DNA of 37,936 bases from Acidimicrobiales bacterium (lineage in GTDB: Bacteria; Actinomycetota; Acidimicrobiia; Acidimicrobiales; SZUA-35). The notes beneath the pieces are model-generated. The model ran no database searches and was not told the DNA's origin. It was given only the letters and a program-made list of their open reading frames with translations. This document shows positions 31,386 through 37,936 of this stretch, in pieces. Numbering within the stretch: the first letter of the stretch is position 1; every line of letters starts with the position of its first letter. The stretch lies in contig JAHDBV010000039.1 of the NCBI GenBank assembly GCA_020630195.1, forward strand, positions 1-37,936, read 5' to 3'. Made by a program: the position numbers and the translations under genes.

Positions 31386-31492
31386 GCCTCCCGGAACCAG
31401 CGGGTACCGGTCTGAGCCTCCGAGCCGACCGAGCGCTAGGTTCGGACTTCCCCCGAGCGACCACGGCTCAGACCAACCCGAGGATCAGGCAA

Positions 31493-31720
31493 ATGGATCT
31501 CCGCATCGGCATCGTGCAGTCCCCCCGCGAACTCGAGATCGAGCTCGCCGACGACACCGATCGGGACGCACTCAAGGCGTTGATCGACGCCGCCATCTCC
31601 GCCGAGACGACCCTCTGGGTGACGGACAAGAAGGGTGCCGAGATCGGCATCAACGCCGAGCGGATCTCGTTCGTGTCGCTCGGGACCTCGGATGACGAGC
31701 GACGTATCGGCTTCGCCTGA
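31493..31720 (+). CDS. DUF3107 small protein
   Basis: Actinobacterial protein of 75 aa (TB9.4-like as I recall the family), function unknown. It reads MDLRIGIVQSPRELEIEL, with WVTDKKGAEIGI and ERISFVSLGT near the end, all family features. A GAGGA element lies 8 nt before the ATG. It overlaps the first ArsA-like gene by 29 bp in a different frame, so it is the first gene of the ATPase operon. A TAGGTT element at 31437-31442 may be the -10. Confidence 0.87.
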   Translation: MDLRIGIVQSPRELEIELADDTDRDALKALIDAAISAETTLWVTDKKGAEIGINAERISFVSLGTSDDERRIGFA

Positions 31721-32624
31721 TCCGTCCGTCGACGGCGACACCTCGCCGTCACCCCTCGACCGATCGCTCGTGATCGTCGCCGGGAAGGGCGGCGTCGGTC
31801 GGTCGACCTGGGCCGCCGCCTGCGCCCGTCGGGCCGCCGCCACCGGCGCCCGGGTCCTGGCGATCGACGCGGCCGGCGGGCTCGGCCTCGCCCGGGCCCT
31901 CGGCGTCCGCCCGCCCGCGCCCGGTACCGAGCTCGACCTCGACACCGACGACGGCATCGTCACGTTGCTCGGGCTCGACACACGCACGGCCCTCGACGAG
32001 TACGTCCGCCTGCACCTGCCGCTGCCGATCCCGGCCGATCGGCTCGGTCCGATCGCCACGATCTTCGACTACGTGGCGGCCGCCGCGCCCGGTGTCCGCG
32101 AGATCCTCACCGTCGGCAAGATCGCCCACGAGGTCCGAACCGGTCTGTGGGATCTCGTCGTCGTCGACGCGCCCGCCACCGGACACGTGATCGAACTGCT
32201 CGACGCCCCCCGGGCGCTCGCCGGGGTGGTCGGCGTCGGCCCGCTGATGGACCAGACCGCGTGGATGGACGAGTTGCTCCACGATCCGGCCGTGACGGCG
32301 ACGATCGTGGTGACGACGCCCGACGAGTTGCCCGTGAACGAGACGATCGACCTCGTCACCCGCCTCGACGACATCGGACACCCACCCGTCGTGGTGGCGA
32401 ACCGGACACCCGCGCCACTGTCGGGCGCCGCTCGTTCGGAACTGTCCGACCTGGCCGACACCGACGGGCCACTCGCCGGCGCCGCCGGTCTGGTGGTGGC
32501 CCGGGACACGGCCCGCACCGCGGAGCTCGGCCGCCTGCCCACCGATCGGCTCGGTCTCGTCGCCGCCGAGTACGACCACCCGGTCGACGGGGTCGTGGCC
32601 GCACTCGCCGAGGCCGGCTGGTGA
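31692..32624 (+). CDS. ArsA/Get3-like ATPase 1 (Walker A Lys replaced by Arg)
   Basis: Soluble P-loop ATPase of 310 aa in the ArsA/Get3 group. The P-loop reads GKGGVGRST (31-39): the signature lysine K32 is kept but the phosphate-binding lysine is R37 (codon CGG). The switch region is VVVDAPATGH, and TTPDELPVNET and ANRTPAP are group-typical later elements. It forms a tight pair with the next gene (GTGA overlap), which has the opposite defect. The order resembles the mycobacterial Rv3679-Rv3680 pair near whiB4. Despite the family name there is no arsenic gene here. A role in membrane-protein or envelope stress, as proposed for Get3-like proteins, is inference. ATG 31692 overlaps DUF3107. Confidence 0.88.
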   Translation: MTSDVSASPDPSVDGDTSPSPLDRSLVIVAGKGGVGRSTWAAACARRAAATGARVLAIDAAGGLGLARALGVRPPAPGTELDLDTDDGIVTLLGLDTRTALDEYVRLHLPLPIPADRLGPIATIFDYVAAAAPGVREILTVGKIAHEVRTGLWDLVVVDAPATGHVIELLDAPRALAGVVGVGPLMDQTAWMDELLHDPAVTATIVVTTPDELPVNETIDLVTRLDDIGHPPVVVANRTPAPLSGAARSELSDLADTDGPLAGAAGLVVARDTARTAELGRLPTDRLGLVAAEYDHPVDGVVAALAEAGW

Positions 32625-33667
32625 GCACCGAACGGCTCGATGACGTCCTGGCCCTCGCCGAGGCCATCGTGGTGGCCGGGCCCGGTGGGGTCGGCAAGAC
32701 GACGATGGCCGCTGCCCTCGGCGTGCGGGCCGCACTCGAGCACGACCGCCGCTGCCTCGTGGTCACGGTCGACCCCGCCCGCCGCCTGCTCGACGCCCTC
32801 GGCTTCGGCGGCGACGACGGGCTCGGCGCCGGTGGGGACGAGGTCCTCGTGCCGACCGAACGCGGCCGGCTGTGGATCCAGATGCTCGACACCGCCCGCG
32901 GCTGGGACGATCTCGTGGCGGCGGTCGCCCCCGACGACCGCACCGTGAACGAGCTGCTGGCCAACCCGCTCTATCGCTCGTTGACCCGGCGGTTCGTGCA
33001 GAGTCACGACTACATCGCGCTCGACCGGCTGGCGGCCGGTGACGACGACAGCGGTCGGTTCGACCTGGTGATCATCGACACCCCACCGGCCGACCATGCG
33101 CTCGACATCGTCGATGCGCCCGCCCGGCTGCTCGAGTTCTTCGACTCCCGGCTCCTGCGATGGCTCACGGCGCCGTACCGCTCCCGCGTGGTCGGTGTCG
33201 CCGCCCGGCCGTTCCTCTCGGTCGCCGAACGCATCCTCGGGGGAGCCTTCCTCGCCGACATCGCCGAGTTCTTCTGGCTCTTCGGTTCGTTGCGCCATCG
33301 GCTCGTCGATCGCACCCGGACCCTCGACGACCGACTCCGGGACCCCCACACGGCGCTCATGGTGGTCACCACGGCCGAGGAGATGCCTCGCGCCGAGGCC
33401 GATCGGCTCATGGAACTCCTCGACGAGCGCGGCCTCGGCACCGATCTGCTGATCCGGAACCGGGTGGTCGGGGGAGATCCGGCCGCGGCCCTCGCCGAGA
33501 TGACCGACGACCTGTCGCCCGAGGCCGTCGCCGCGCTCGAGCGGGTGATCGAGGCCGGTGCCGTGGCCCGTCGTCTCGACGCCGGACGAGACGACGAGGT
33601 GCTCGACGTCGAGTGGCGAGCCGACGCACCCACCACCCTGGCCGGGTTGTCGGCCATGCTTGGCTGA
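32621..33667 (+). CDS. ArsA/Get3-like ATPase 2 (signature Lys replaced by Pro)
   Basis: Second ArsA/Get3-type ATPase, 348 aa. The P-loop is GPGGVGKTT (20-28): the phosphate-binding K26 is intact but the signature lysine that normally reaches into the partner's site is P21. TVDPARRLLDALG, DLVIIDTPPADHALDIVDAP and SRLLRWLTAP follow, and the hydrophobic middle (FLSVAERILGGAFLADIAEFFWLFGSL) could form the Get3-like substrate groove. GTG 32621 overlaps the previous stop. The kinase gene starts 1 nt after its stop. It is probably an obligate partner of ATPase 1. Confidence 0.88.
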   Translation: MSTERLDDVLALAEAIVVAGPGGVGKTTMAAALGVRAALEHDRRCLVVTVDPARRLLDALGFGGDDGLGAGGDEVLVPTERGRLWIQMLDTARGWDDLVAAVAPDDRTVNELLANPLYRSLTRRFVQSHDYIALDRLAAGDDDSGRFDLVIIDTPPADHALDIVDAPARLLEFFDSRLLRWLTAPYRSRVVGVAARPFLSVAERILGGAFLADIAEFFWLFGSLRHRLVDRTRTLDDRLRDPHTALMVVTTAEEMPRAEADRLMELLDERGLGTDLLIRNRVVGGDPAAALAEMTDDLSPEAVAALERVIEAGAVARRLDAGRDDEVLDVEWRADAPTTLAGLSAMLG

Positions 33668-33668
33668 C

Positions 33669-35144
33669 ATGGCGACCCTCGCGGAACTGGTCCGACAACA
33701 CACCACGCTCGAGGCGCCCGCCGTCGCCCACCTCCGTCGTCTCACCGCGTTGTGGTCGGTGATGGCCGACCTCGGGTTCGCCGACCTGCAGCTCTGCGCC
33801 ACCTCGACCCAGCTCGCCGAGCGTGCGGTGGTGGTGGCCCAGGTCCGGCCCACCACGACCCAGACACTCCACCCCGACGATCTCGTCGGACGTTTCGTCC
33901 GCCTCGGCGACCATCCCGAGGTCGCGGCCGGACTCGACGGCTCCTCCGGTACCGGCGGCTACACCCTCGACGATCCCGCCCGCACGGTGGGCCGCGCCGT
34001 GGTCCCGGTCCGCTTCGGGACCGAGGTCGTGGCGGTCCTCGTCGCCGACTGGGACGAGGTGCGGGTGGCCGCCGGCTCCACGCTCGAGACCAGCTACCGC
34101 TCGGTCTTCGAACGCCTGCTCGCCATGGTGGCGAGCGGCCGGTTCCCCTACGCCGACGAGCGCCTCGAGGGCGAGGAGTCGCCACGCGTGGGCGACGGGG
34201 TGATCCTCCTCGATGCCGCCGAGTCGGTGCGTTGGGCCTCGCCGAACGCCACCTCGGCGTTGCACCGGATCGGCATGCACGTGCGGTCCGAGGGCCGGAC
34301 CCTCGCCGATCTCGGATTCCCCGCCGATCTCGTCCGCACGGCGTTCCGTCTCGGTGTGCCGATGACCGACGAGCTCGAGCGCGGACTCGAGGTCTCGGTC
34401 GCGGCCCAGGTCATGCCGCTGATCGTCGAGGACGGTTCGAGCGACGGTCGGGTCGACGGGGCGCTCGTGCTCGTGCGGGACATCTCCGAGCTCCGCCGAC
34501 GGGATCGGATGCTCGTCTCGATGGACGCGACGATCCGCGAGATCCACCATCGGGTGAAGAACAACCTGCAGACGGTGTCGTCACTGCTCCGGCTCCAGGG
34601 GCGCCGGGTGGAGGTCCCCGAGGCCAAGCAGGCGATCGAGGAGTCGGTTCGCCGCATCGCGTCGATCGCATCGGTGCACGAGTACCTCTCGCGCCAGGGA
34701 GGCGACGAGATCCCGCTCGCCGAGGTCGTGCAACCGGTGCTGGCGATGGTGACCGAGGCGCTCGTGTCGCCGGACCGCCCCGTCGATCTCCGTCTGGTGG
34801 GTCAGGGGCCGCGGGTGTCGGCCGGGATCGCCAGCTCGCTCGCGGTGATCATCACCGAGCTCCTGCAGAACGCCGTGGAGCACGGATTCCCACCCCCGAG
34901 CATCGGGGGGTTGGTCACGATCGAGCTGATCTCCGGGACCGACGAGCTGACCGTGCGGGTGCGCGACGACGGAGTCGGCCTCGCCGAGGACTTCGACACC
35001 GAACGCGACTCGGGGCTCGGGCTGACGATCGTGCGAACGCTGGCCGCGGGCGAGCTCGCGGGGTCGGTGAAGCTGCGCCCGGCGAGCGACGGCGGCTCGG
35101 TGGCCGAACTCCGGGTGTCGAACGAGGCGCTGCGGACGGGCTGA
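33669..35144 (+). CDS. pdtaS: PdtaS-like cytosolic sensor histidine kinase
   Basis: Soluble kinase of 491 aa. An N-terminal GAF-like domain covers about 1-155 and a PAS-like domain about 170-270 (VRDISELRRRD exit helix). The HisKA_2 phosphoacceptor helix reads IREIHHRVKNNLQTVSSLLRLQ, with H294 the likely phosphorylated residue. The ATPase domain has ELLQNAVEHGF (N box), VRDDGVGL (G1) and SGLGLTIVRTLA (G2). The architecture matches the actinobacterial PdtaS kinase, whose partner is an ANTAR regulator (PdtaR); none is in this window. The start is 1 nt after ATPase 2. It faces the whiB gene, recalling the Rv3220c-whiB1 neighbourhood in mycobacteria. Confidence 0.9.
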   Translation: MATLAELVRQHTTLEAPAVAHLRRLTALWSVMADLGFADLQLCATSTQLAERAVVVAQVRPTTTQTLHPDDLVGRFVRLGDHPEVAAGLDGSSGTGGYTLDDPARTVGRAVVPVRFGTEVVAVLVADWDEVRVAAGSTLETSYRSVFERLLAMVASGRFPYADERLEGEESPRVGDGVILLDAAESVRWASPNATSALHRIGMHVRSEGRTLADLGFPADLVRTAFRLGVPMTDELERGLEVSVAAQVMPLIVEDGSSDGRVDGALVLVRDISELRRRDRMLVSMDATIREIHHRVKNNLQTVSSLLRLQGRRVEVPEAKQAIEESVRRIASIASVHEYLSRQGGDEIPLAEVVQPVLAMVTEALVSPDRPVDLRLVGQGPRVSAGIASSLAVIITELLQNAVEHGFPPPSIGGLVTIELISGTDELTVRVRDDGVGLAEDFDTERDSGLGLTIVRTLAAGELAGSVKLRPASDGGSVAELRVSNEALRTG

Positions 35145-35157
35145 GCCCGACCGGGGA

Positions 35158-35520
35158 CTAGAAGATCGAGACCCGGGTGCGGCGACGACCGATGAAGGTG
35201 CGGCGCAGGTAGCGGCGCTCCTCCTCGGAGGATCCGCCCCAGACGCCCGAGTCCTGGTTGGTCACGAGGGCGTATTCGAGGCACGGATCCTGCGCCGGGC
35301 AGGAGAAACAGACGGCCTTGGCCGAGGCGATCTGATCGAGCGCCAGGCCGGTCGTGCCGACGGGGAAGAACAGCTCCGGATCGGTGTCACGACAGCTGGC
35401 GTTCACCCTCCAGCTCACATCTCCCGGTTCCACGCTCGGTCGATCCGCCACTCGGCGGGCGATGCGCTCGAACCCGATCATCTCGGGCGAAACGAAGCGT
35501 TCGTCGGGAGCCTGTGTCAC
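35158..35520 (-). CDS. WhiB-family iron-sulfur transcription factor (WhiB1-like)
   Basis: Wbl protein of 120 aa. The four cluster cysteines are C43, C71, C74 and C80 (ASCRDTDPELFFP, then KAVCFSCPAQDPC). The turn GVWGG is at 92-96 and the basic DNA-binding tail RRYLRRTFIGRRRTR follows. DPELFFPVG and the sequence around the cysteines are WhiB1-like. GGAGG at 35529-35533 lies 8 nt before GTG 35520, deciding against the GTG at 35535 in the longer frame. The N-terminus of ~35 residues is longer than in WhiB1. Its leader contains a thrice-repeated 7-bp motif. Confidence 0.93.
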   Translation of the reverse strand: MTQAPDERFVSPEMIGFERIARRVADRPSVEPGDVSWRVNASCRDTDPELFFPVGTTGLALDQIASAKAVCFSCPAQDPCLEYALVTNQDSGVWGGSSEEERRYLRRTFIGRRRTRVSIF

Positions 35521-35528
35521 GGGGGGAA

Positions 35529-35533
35529 CCTCC
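35529..35533 (-). promoter_or_regulatory. Ribosome binding site deciding the whiB start
   Basis: GGAGG on the minus strand, 8 nt before GTG 35520. The longer frame from 35535 would place this site inside the coding sequence. Confidence 0.6.
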
Positions 35534-35545
35534 ACGTCGTTGTGG

Positions 35546-35581
35546 CCACCGAAGGGACGAGAGCATCGGTGGTTCCACCGA
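35546..35581 (-). promoter_or_regulatory. Triple TCGGTGG / CCACCGA motif in the whiB leader
   Basis: On the minus strand TCGGTGG (35581-35575), CCACCGA (35572-35566) and TCGGTGG (35552-35546) occur in alternating orientation. The middle copy can pair with either outer copy. A TAGCGT box just upstream (35587-35582) would put the transcription start inside the first copy, making the repeat an operator; an upstream start would make it alternative hairpins. Confidence 0.5.
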
Positions 35582-35667
35582 CGCTACCGCTTCGTGAAAC
35601 CTCCGTAAAGAGTTTCTTGACTGGATGGTCAAGGCCCTCGGACCGGGTGCGGCGGTCGCCGAGCTGA

Positions 35668-35673
35668 CAGAAT
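35668..35673 (+). promoter_or_regulatory. Candidate -10 for leaderless phosphodiesterase mRNA
   Basis: CAGAAT, 6 nt before ATG 35680, with no Shine-Dalgarno sequence. Confidence 0.35.
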
Positions 35674-35679
35674 CCACCC

Positions 35680-36381
35680 ATGTCGGACATCCCCCAGCCC
35701 CGGATCGTGGCCCACCGTGGGGCATCGGCCTCCCACCCCGAGAACACCGCCGAGGCCTTCGCCGCCGCCCGCGATCAGGGCGCCCACGGGATCGAGCTCG
35801 ACGTGCGCCGGTCGGCCGACGACGTGCTCGTCATCCACCACGACGCCACCCTGGCCGACGGCAGGATCGTGCGGGAGCTCTCCTCGTCGGAACTGCCGAG
35901 CGAGGTGCCGTCGCTCGCCGAGGCCCTCGAGCAGTGCGCCGACCTCTGGCTCAACATCGAGATCAAGAACGTCCGGGGCGAACCCGACTACGACGCCGAC
36001 CTCGGGATCTCCGTGGCCGTCGCCGCGCTCGTGGCGGCGCACGACGCCCACGACCGGGTGCTGGTCTCCTCCTTCGACGTCGAATCGGTGCTGCGGATCC
36101 GCGACCTCGATCCGGCCATCCCGCTCGGGATGCTCGTCTTCGGTCAGGCCGACATCCGGAGCCTGATCGGCCGGGCCGAAGGCCACCGCATGGGCGCGAT
36201 CCATCCGCACGATCTGCTCGTCGACCAGACCTTCGTCGATCTCGCCCATGCCGCCGGGCTGGCGGTGAACGTCTGGACGGTCGACGACGCGGACCGTCAG
36301 CGCCAACTCGCCGCCTACGGGGTCGACGGCATCATCACGAACGATCCGGCCGGCGCCGTCGCGGCGCTCACGGCCGACTGA
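35680..36381 (+). CDS. Glycerophosphodiester phosphodiesterase
   Basis: GDPD-family TIM-barrel enzyme of 233 aa that splits glycerophosphodiesters to glycerol-3-phosphate and an alcohol. The N-terminus has VAHRGASASHPENT (H12, R13, with E21 as metal ligand), GIELDVRRSADDVLVIHHD (E39, D41, H53) and LNIEIKN. The C-terminus has NVWTVDD and GVDGIITNDP. No signal peptide, so cytoplasmic (UgpQ-like). Convergent with the lipid kinase gene; both concern lipid head-group/glycerolipid turnover. Confidence 0.94.
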   Translation: MSDIPQPRIVAHRGASASHPENTAEAFAAARDQGAHGIELDVRRSADDVLVIHHDATLADGRIVRELSSSELPSEVPSLAEALEQCADLWLNIEIKNVRGEPDYDADLGISVAVAALVAAHDAHDRVLVSSFDVESVLRIRDLDPAIPLGMLVFGQADIRSLIGRAEGHRMGAIHPHDLLVDQTFVDLAHAAGLAVNVWTVDDADRQRQLAAYGVDGIITNDPAGAVAALTAD

Positions 36382-36397
36382 ACGAGCCGTCGTTCAG
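36378..36397. terminator. Small bidirectional hairpin
   Basis: CTGAACGA-GCCG-TCGTTCAG, a perfect 8-bp stem with a tetraloop spanning both facing stop codons between the phosphodiesterase and the lipid kinase genes. Confidence 0.5.
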
Positions 36398-37329
36398 GAC
36401 GGGAACACGAGCCGCAGCGCGTCGGCCACGTGGCCGAGGCGGAGCCGGCCGACCCGTCCGACCAGGTCGCCGTCGACCTGATACGGCACCGGCGTGTCGG
36501 CGAGCATCTCGGCCGCCTCGACGTCGGACCAATGCGTGATCGAGCCGCCGTGGGGGAGTCCGTCCGCGCTCAGGACCGACGACCGGACGACATCGAGCAG
36601 GGCTCCGGCCGACAGATCGTGCAGGGCCACGATCGACAGTGGGCGATCGAACGTCGCCTCCGGGGCGAGGTTCAGCGGCCGGTTCCCGAGGAAGGTGTAG
36701 GGGTCGATGTTCAACGCGATCGCGATCCGGGCTCCCTCGGCCGGGGTGTCGCCGTCGCGTGGATCGTCGAGGCGCCGGAGCCGGAAGCCGTCGTCGTCAC
36801 GGTCGGCCGCGGCCCAGGTCTCCACGGTCGACTCGACGAACAGCGCGTGTCCGGCCCAGCGCTTCAACTTGCCCCGGCGTTCGACGCGCTCGACGACGGC
36901 GGCGTCGAAGCCGATGCCGACGTGGAACAGGAAGGCGCGCTCGTTCGCCGTGCCGACGCCCATGGGGCGGATCGTGGTCGTCGCGTCGTCCAGTGCGGCG
37001 AGTACCGCATCGACGGCCCGCACCGGATCGTTGGGGTAGCCGATGGCCCGGGCGAAGACGTTGGTCGAACCGCCGGGGATCGGTGCGAGGGCGGTCCCGG
37101 TGTGGAGCAGGCCGTTGGCCACCTCGTTGAGGGTCCCGTCACCGCCGATCGCGACCACGACGTCGGCACCGTCACGGGCGGCCCGATGGGCCAGCCGGGT
37201 GGCGTGGTGGCGGCGATGGGTCTCGTGGATCTCGACGTCGTGGGCCGCCGAGAGCAGCTGGTTGATCCGGACCTGCACCCGTGGCGTCACGGACGAGGCG
37301 AACGGATTGACGATGGCCACGACGTGCAC
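36394..37329 (-). CDS. Diacylglycerol kinase-family lipid kinase
   Basis: YegS/DagK-like kinase of 311 aa. The N-terminal catalytic domain starts VVAIVNPFASS and has the signature IGGDGTLNEVANGL (61-74) and the substrate loop PIPGGSTNVFARAIG. The C-terminal beta-sandwich contains FHVGIGFDAAVVERVE and ends with QVDGDLVG. It would phosphorylate diacylglycerol or a related lipid with ATP on the inner membrane face. GTG 37329 is the family-consistent start. CACACT lies 7 nt upstream. Confidence 0.93.
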   Translation of the reverse strand: MHVVAIVNPFASSVTPRVQVRINQLLSAAHDVEIHETHRRHHATRLAHRAARDGADVVVAIGGDGTLNEVANGLLHTGTALAPIPGGSTNVFARAIGYPNDPVRAVDAVLAALDDATTTIRPMGVGTANERAFLFHVGIGFDAAVVERVERRGKLKRWAGHALFVESTVETWAAADRDDDGFRLRRLDDPRDGDTPAEGARIAIALNIDPYTFLGNRPLNLAPEATFDRPLSIVALHDLSAGALLDVVRSSVLSADGLPHGGSITHWSDVEAAEMLADTPVPYQVDGDLVGRVGRLRLGHVADALRLVFPS

Positions 37330-37336
37330 GCCGCCC

Positions 37337-37342
37337 AGTGTG
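37337..37342 (-). promoter_or_regulatory. Candidate -10 for leaderless lipid kinase mRNA
   Basis: CACACT on the minus strand, 7 nt before GTG 37329. Confidence 0.25.
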
Positions 37343-37376
37343 GCGGATGACCACGCCCGAACGGCCCCCTCCCGTC

Positions 37377-37407
37377 TTGACCGCGCGGTCTAGTTCCGGG
37401 CTACTCT
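37377..37407 (+). promoter_or_regulatory. etfB promoter, probable leaderless transcript
   Basis: TTGACC (37377-37382) and TACTCT (37402-37407) are separated by 19 bp. Seven nt later comes GTG 37415, so transcription would start at or next to the start codon. No Shine-Dalgarno sequence is seen. Confidence 0.55.
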
Positions 37408-37414
37408 CGGCGCC

Positions 37415-37936
37415 GTGAAGGTTGCAGTCTGCGTGAAACAGATCCCGGATCCCGCCGATCCGGGTGCTTTGGACCCCGAGACCCGCACGCTCAAGCGTGA
37501 CGTGAAGCTCATTCTCGACGAATCGGACAGCTACGGCGTCGAGATGGCGCTCCAGTTGGTCGATGCCGCCGGTGAGGGTGAGGTGGTCCTCGTCTCCATG
37601 GCGCCGAACAACGAGCGCTCCGGCCTCGCCACGGCACTCGCCATGGGCGCCGCCTCGGCGACGCTCATCAGCGACGCCGAGCTCATCGGTTCCGATGCGC
37701 TCACCACCGCGAAGCTCCTCGCCAAGGCGATCGAGCCGCTCGAGGCCGACCTCGTGATCGCCGGCTCGGAGTCCTCCGACGGCTACACGGGCACCGTGCC
37801 GGAGATGATCGCCGGCCTGCTCGATCGTCCGTCGGTGACCGCCGCGAAGTCGATCGAGGTCGACGGCGAGACCATCAAGGTCCAGCGTCAGACCGACGCC
37901 GGCTACGACGACGTCGAGTGCCCGATGCCCGCCGTG
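37415..37936 (+). CDS. etfB: Electron transfer flavoprotein beta subunit (3' end cut off)
   Basis: First 174 codons of EtfB, which with EtfA carries electrons from acyl-CoA and other dehydrogenases to the respiratory chain. The start MKVAVCVKQIPDP is diagnostic, followed by LILDESDSYGVEMALQL, ERSGLATALAMGA and IAGSESSDGYTGTVPEMIAGLL (AMP/FAD-site loop). The frame continues off the window end; etfA would be expected downstream. Confidence 0.95.
   Translation, partial: MKVAVCVKQIPDPADPGALDPETRTLKRDVKLILDESDSYGVEMALQLVDAAGEGEVVLVSMAPNNERSGLATALAMGAASATLISDAELIGSDALTTAKLLAKAIEPLEADLVIAGSESSDGYTGTVPEMIAGLLDRPSVTAAKSIEVDGETIKVQRQTDAGYDDVECPMPAV

Noticed and set aside
31380..31421. 12-bp direct repeat GTCTGAGCCTCC (31380-31391 and 31410-31421) after mrp
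   Set aside because: Short, only two copies, partly coding; likely chance or slippage, with no link to a mobile element.
31692..33667. Arsenite efflux role for the ArsA-like pair
   Set aside because: No arsB, arsC, arsD or acr3 nearby, and both P-loops are altered; the Get3-like interpretation is safer.
1..37936. tRNA, rRNA, CRISPR, insertion sequence or prophage content
   Set aside because: No cloverleaf-like segments, regular spacer repeats, transposase or phage-like proteins were recognised; the gaps are too short to hide most of these.

Overview
The window looks like chromosomal DNA from a high-GC actinobacterium, most plausibly an Acidimicrobiia/Ilumatobacter-like lineage (inference). 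Pointers are the very high GC content (roughly 70% by eye), many GTG starts, a WhiB protein, a homologue of a mycothiol-dependent reductase, class E and class F sortases, DUF3107 and DUF5317 proteins, a paired ArsA/Get3-like ATPase locus and a PdtaS-type kinase. Genes are tightly packed. No intergenic gap exceeds about 160 bp, and I saw no rRNA, tRNA, CRISPR array, insertion sequence or phage gene.

Layout. 1-1430: 3' part of a TrpB2-type tryptophan synthase beta chain and a 16-bp hairpin terminator. 1480-5387: trkA-trkH potassium uptake genes, coupled to a lipoprotein with GH26-like features. 5401-8257 (minus): a compact run of glycosyltransferase, small membrane protein, TetR regulator and alpha/beta hydrolase, divergent from a GH63-like glycosidase (8303-9472). 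9491-12454 (minus): DUF5317 membrane protein, a 'septum formation'-type Thr-rich lipoprotein and a class E sortase. 12570-19098: a gapless nine-gene cytochrome c maturation System I operon (ccmA-B-C-D-E-F-G-H and a CcmI-like gene). 19121-21377 (minus): SixA-like phosphatase and a PEP-utilising-enzyme-like protein without an ATP-grasp domain. 21528-23238: secreted DUF4397 protein and class F sortase. 23216-27484: LysR regulator divergent from a Gfo/Idh/MocA dehydrogenase, an SsuD-like flavin monooxygenase and a YeiH-type sulfate exporter homologue, a candidate organosulfonate module. 27574-28191: Rv2466c-like CPWC reductase. 28237-29340 (minus): secreted polyester/feruloyl-type esterase. 29369-31385: SufR-like regulator divergent from an Mrp ATPase. 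31493-35144: DUF3107, ArsA-like 1, ArsA-like 2 and a PdtaS-like histidine kinase, facing a WhiB gene. 35680-37329: glycerophosphodiester phosphodiesterase and a lipid kinase. 37415-end: start of etfB.

The most notable observations are these. (1) The two adjacent ArsA/Get3-like ATPases carry complementary losses of the two Walker A lysines, suggesting an asymmetric heterodimer with one composite ATP site. (2) A YANNNT element lies 6-8 nt before the start codon of many genes that lack a Shine-Dalgarno sequence, implying widespread leaderless transcripts. (3) A 7-bp motif occurs three times, in alternating orientation, in the whiB promoter/leader. (4) The dehydrogenase/monooxygenase/exporter cluster has features of sulfonate breakdown. 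(5) A DUF4397 protein with a degenerate sorting signal sits next to a class F sortase. All functional calls are from motif recognition by eye; nothing was searched or aligned by computer.
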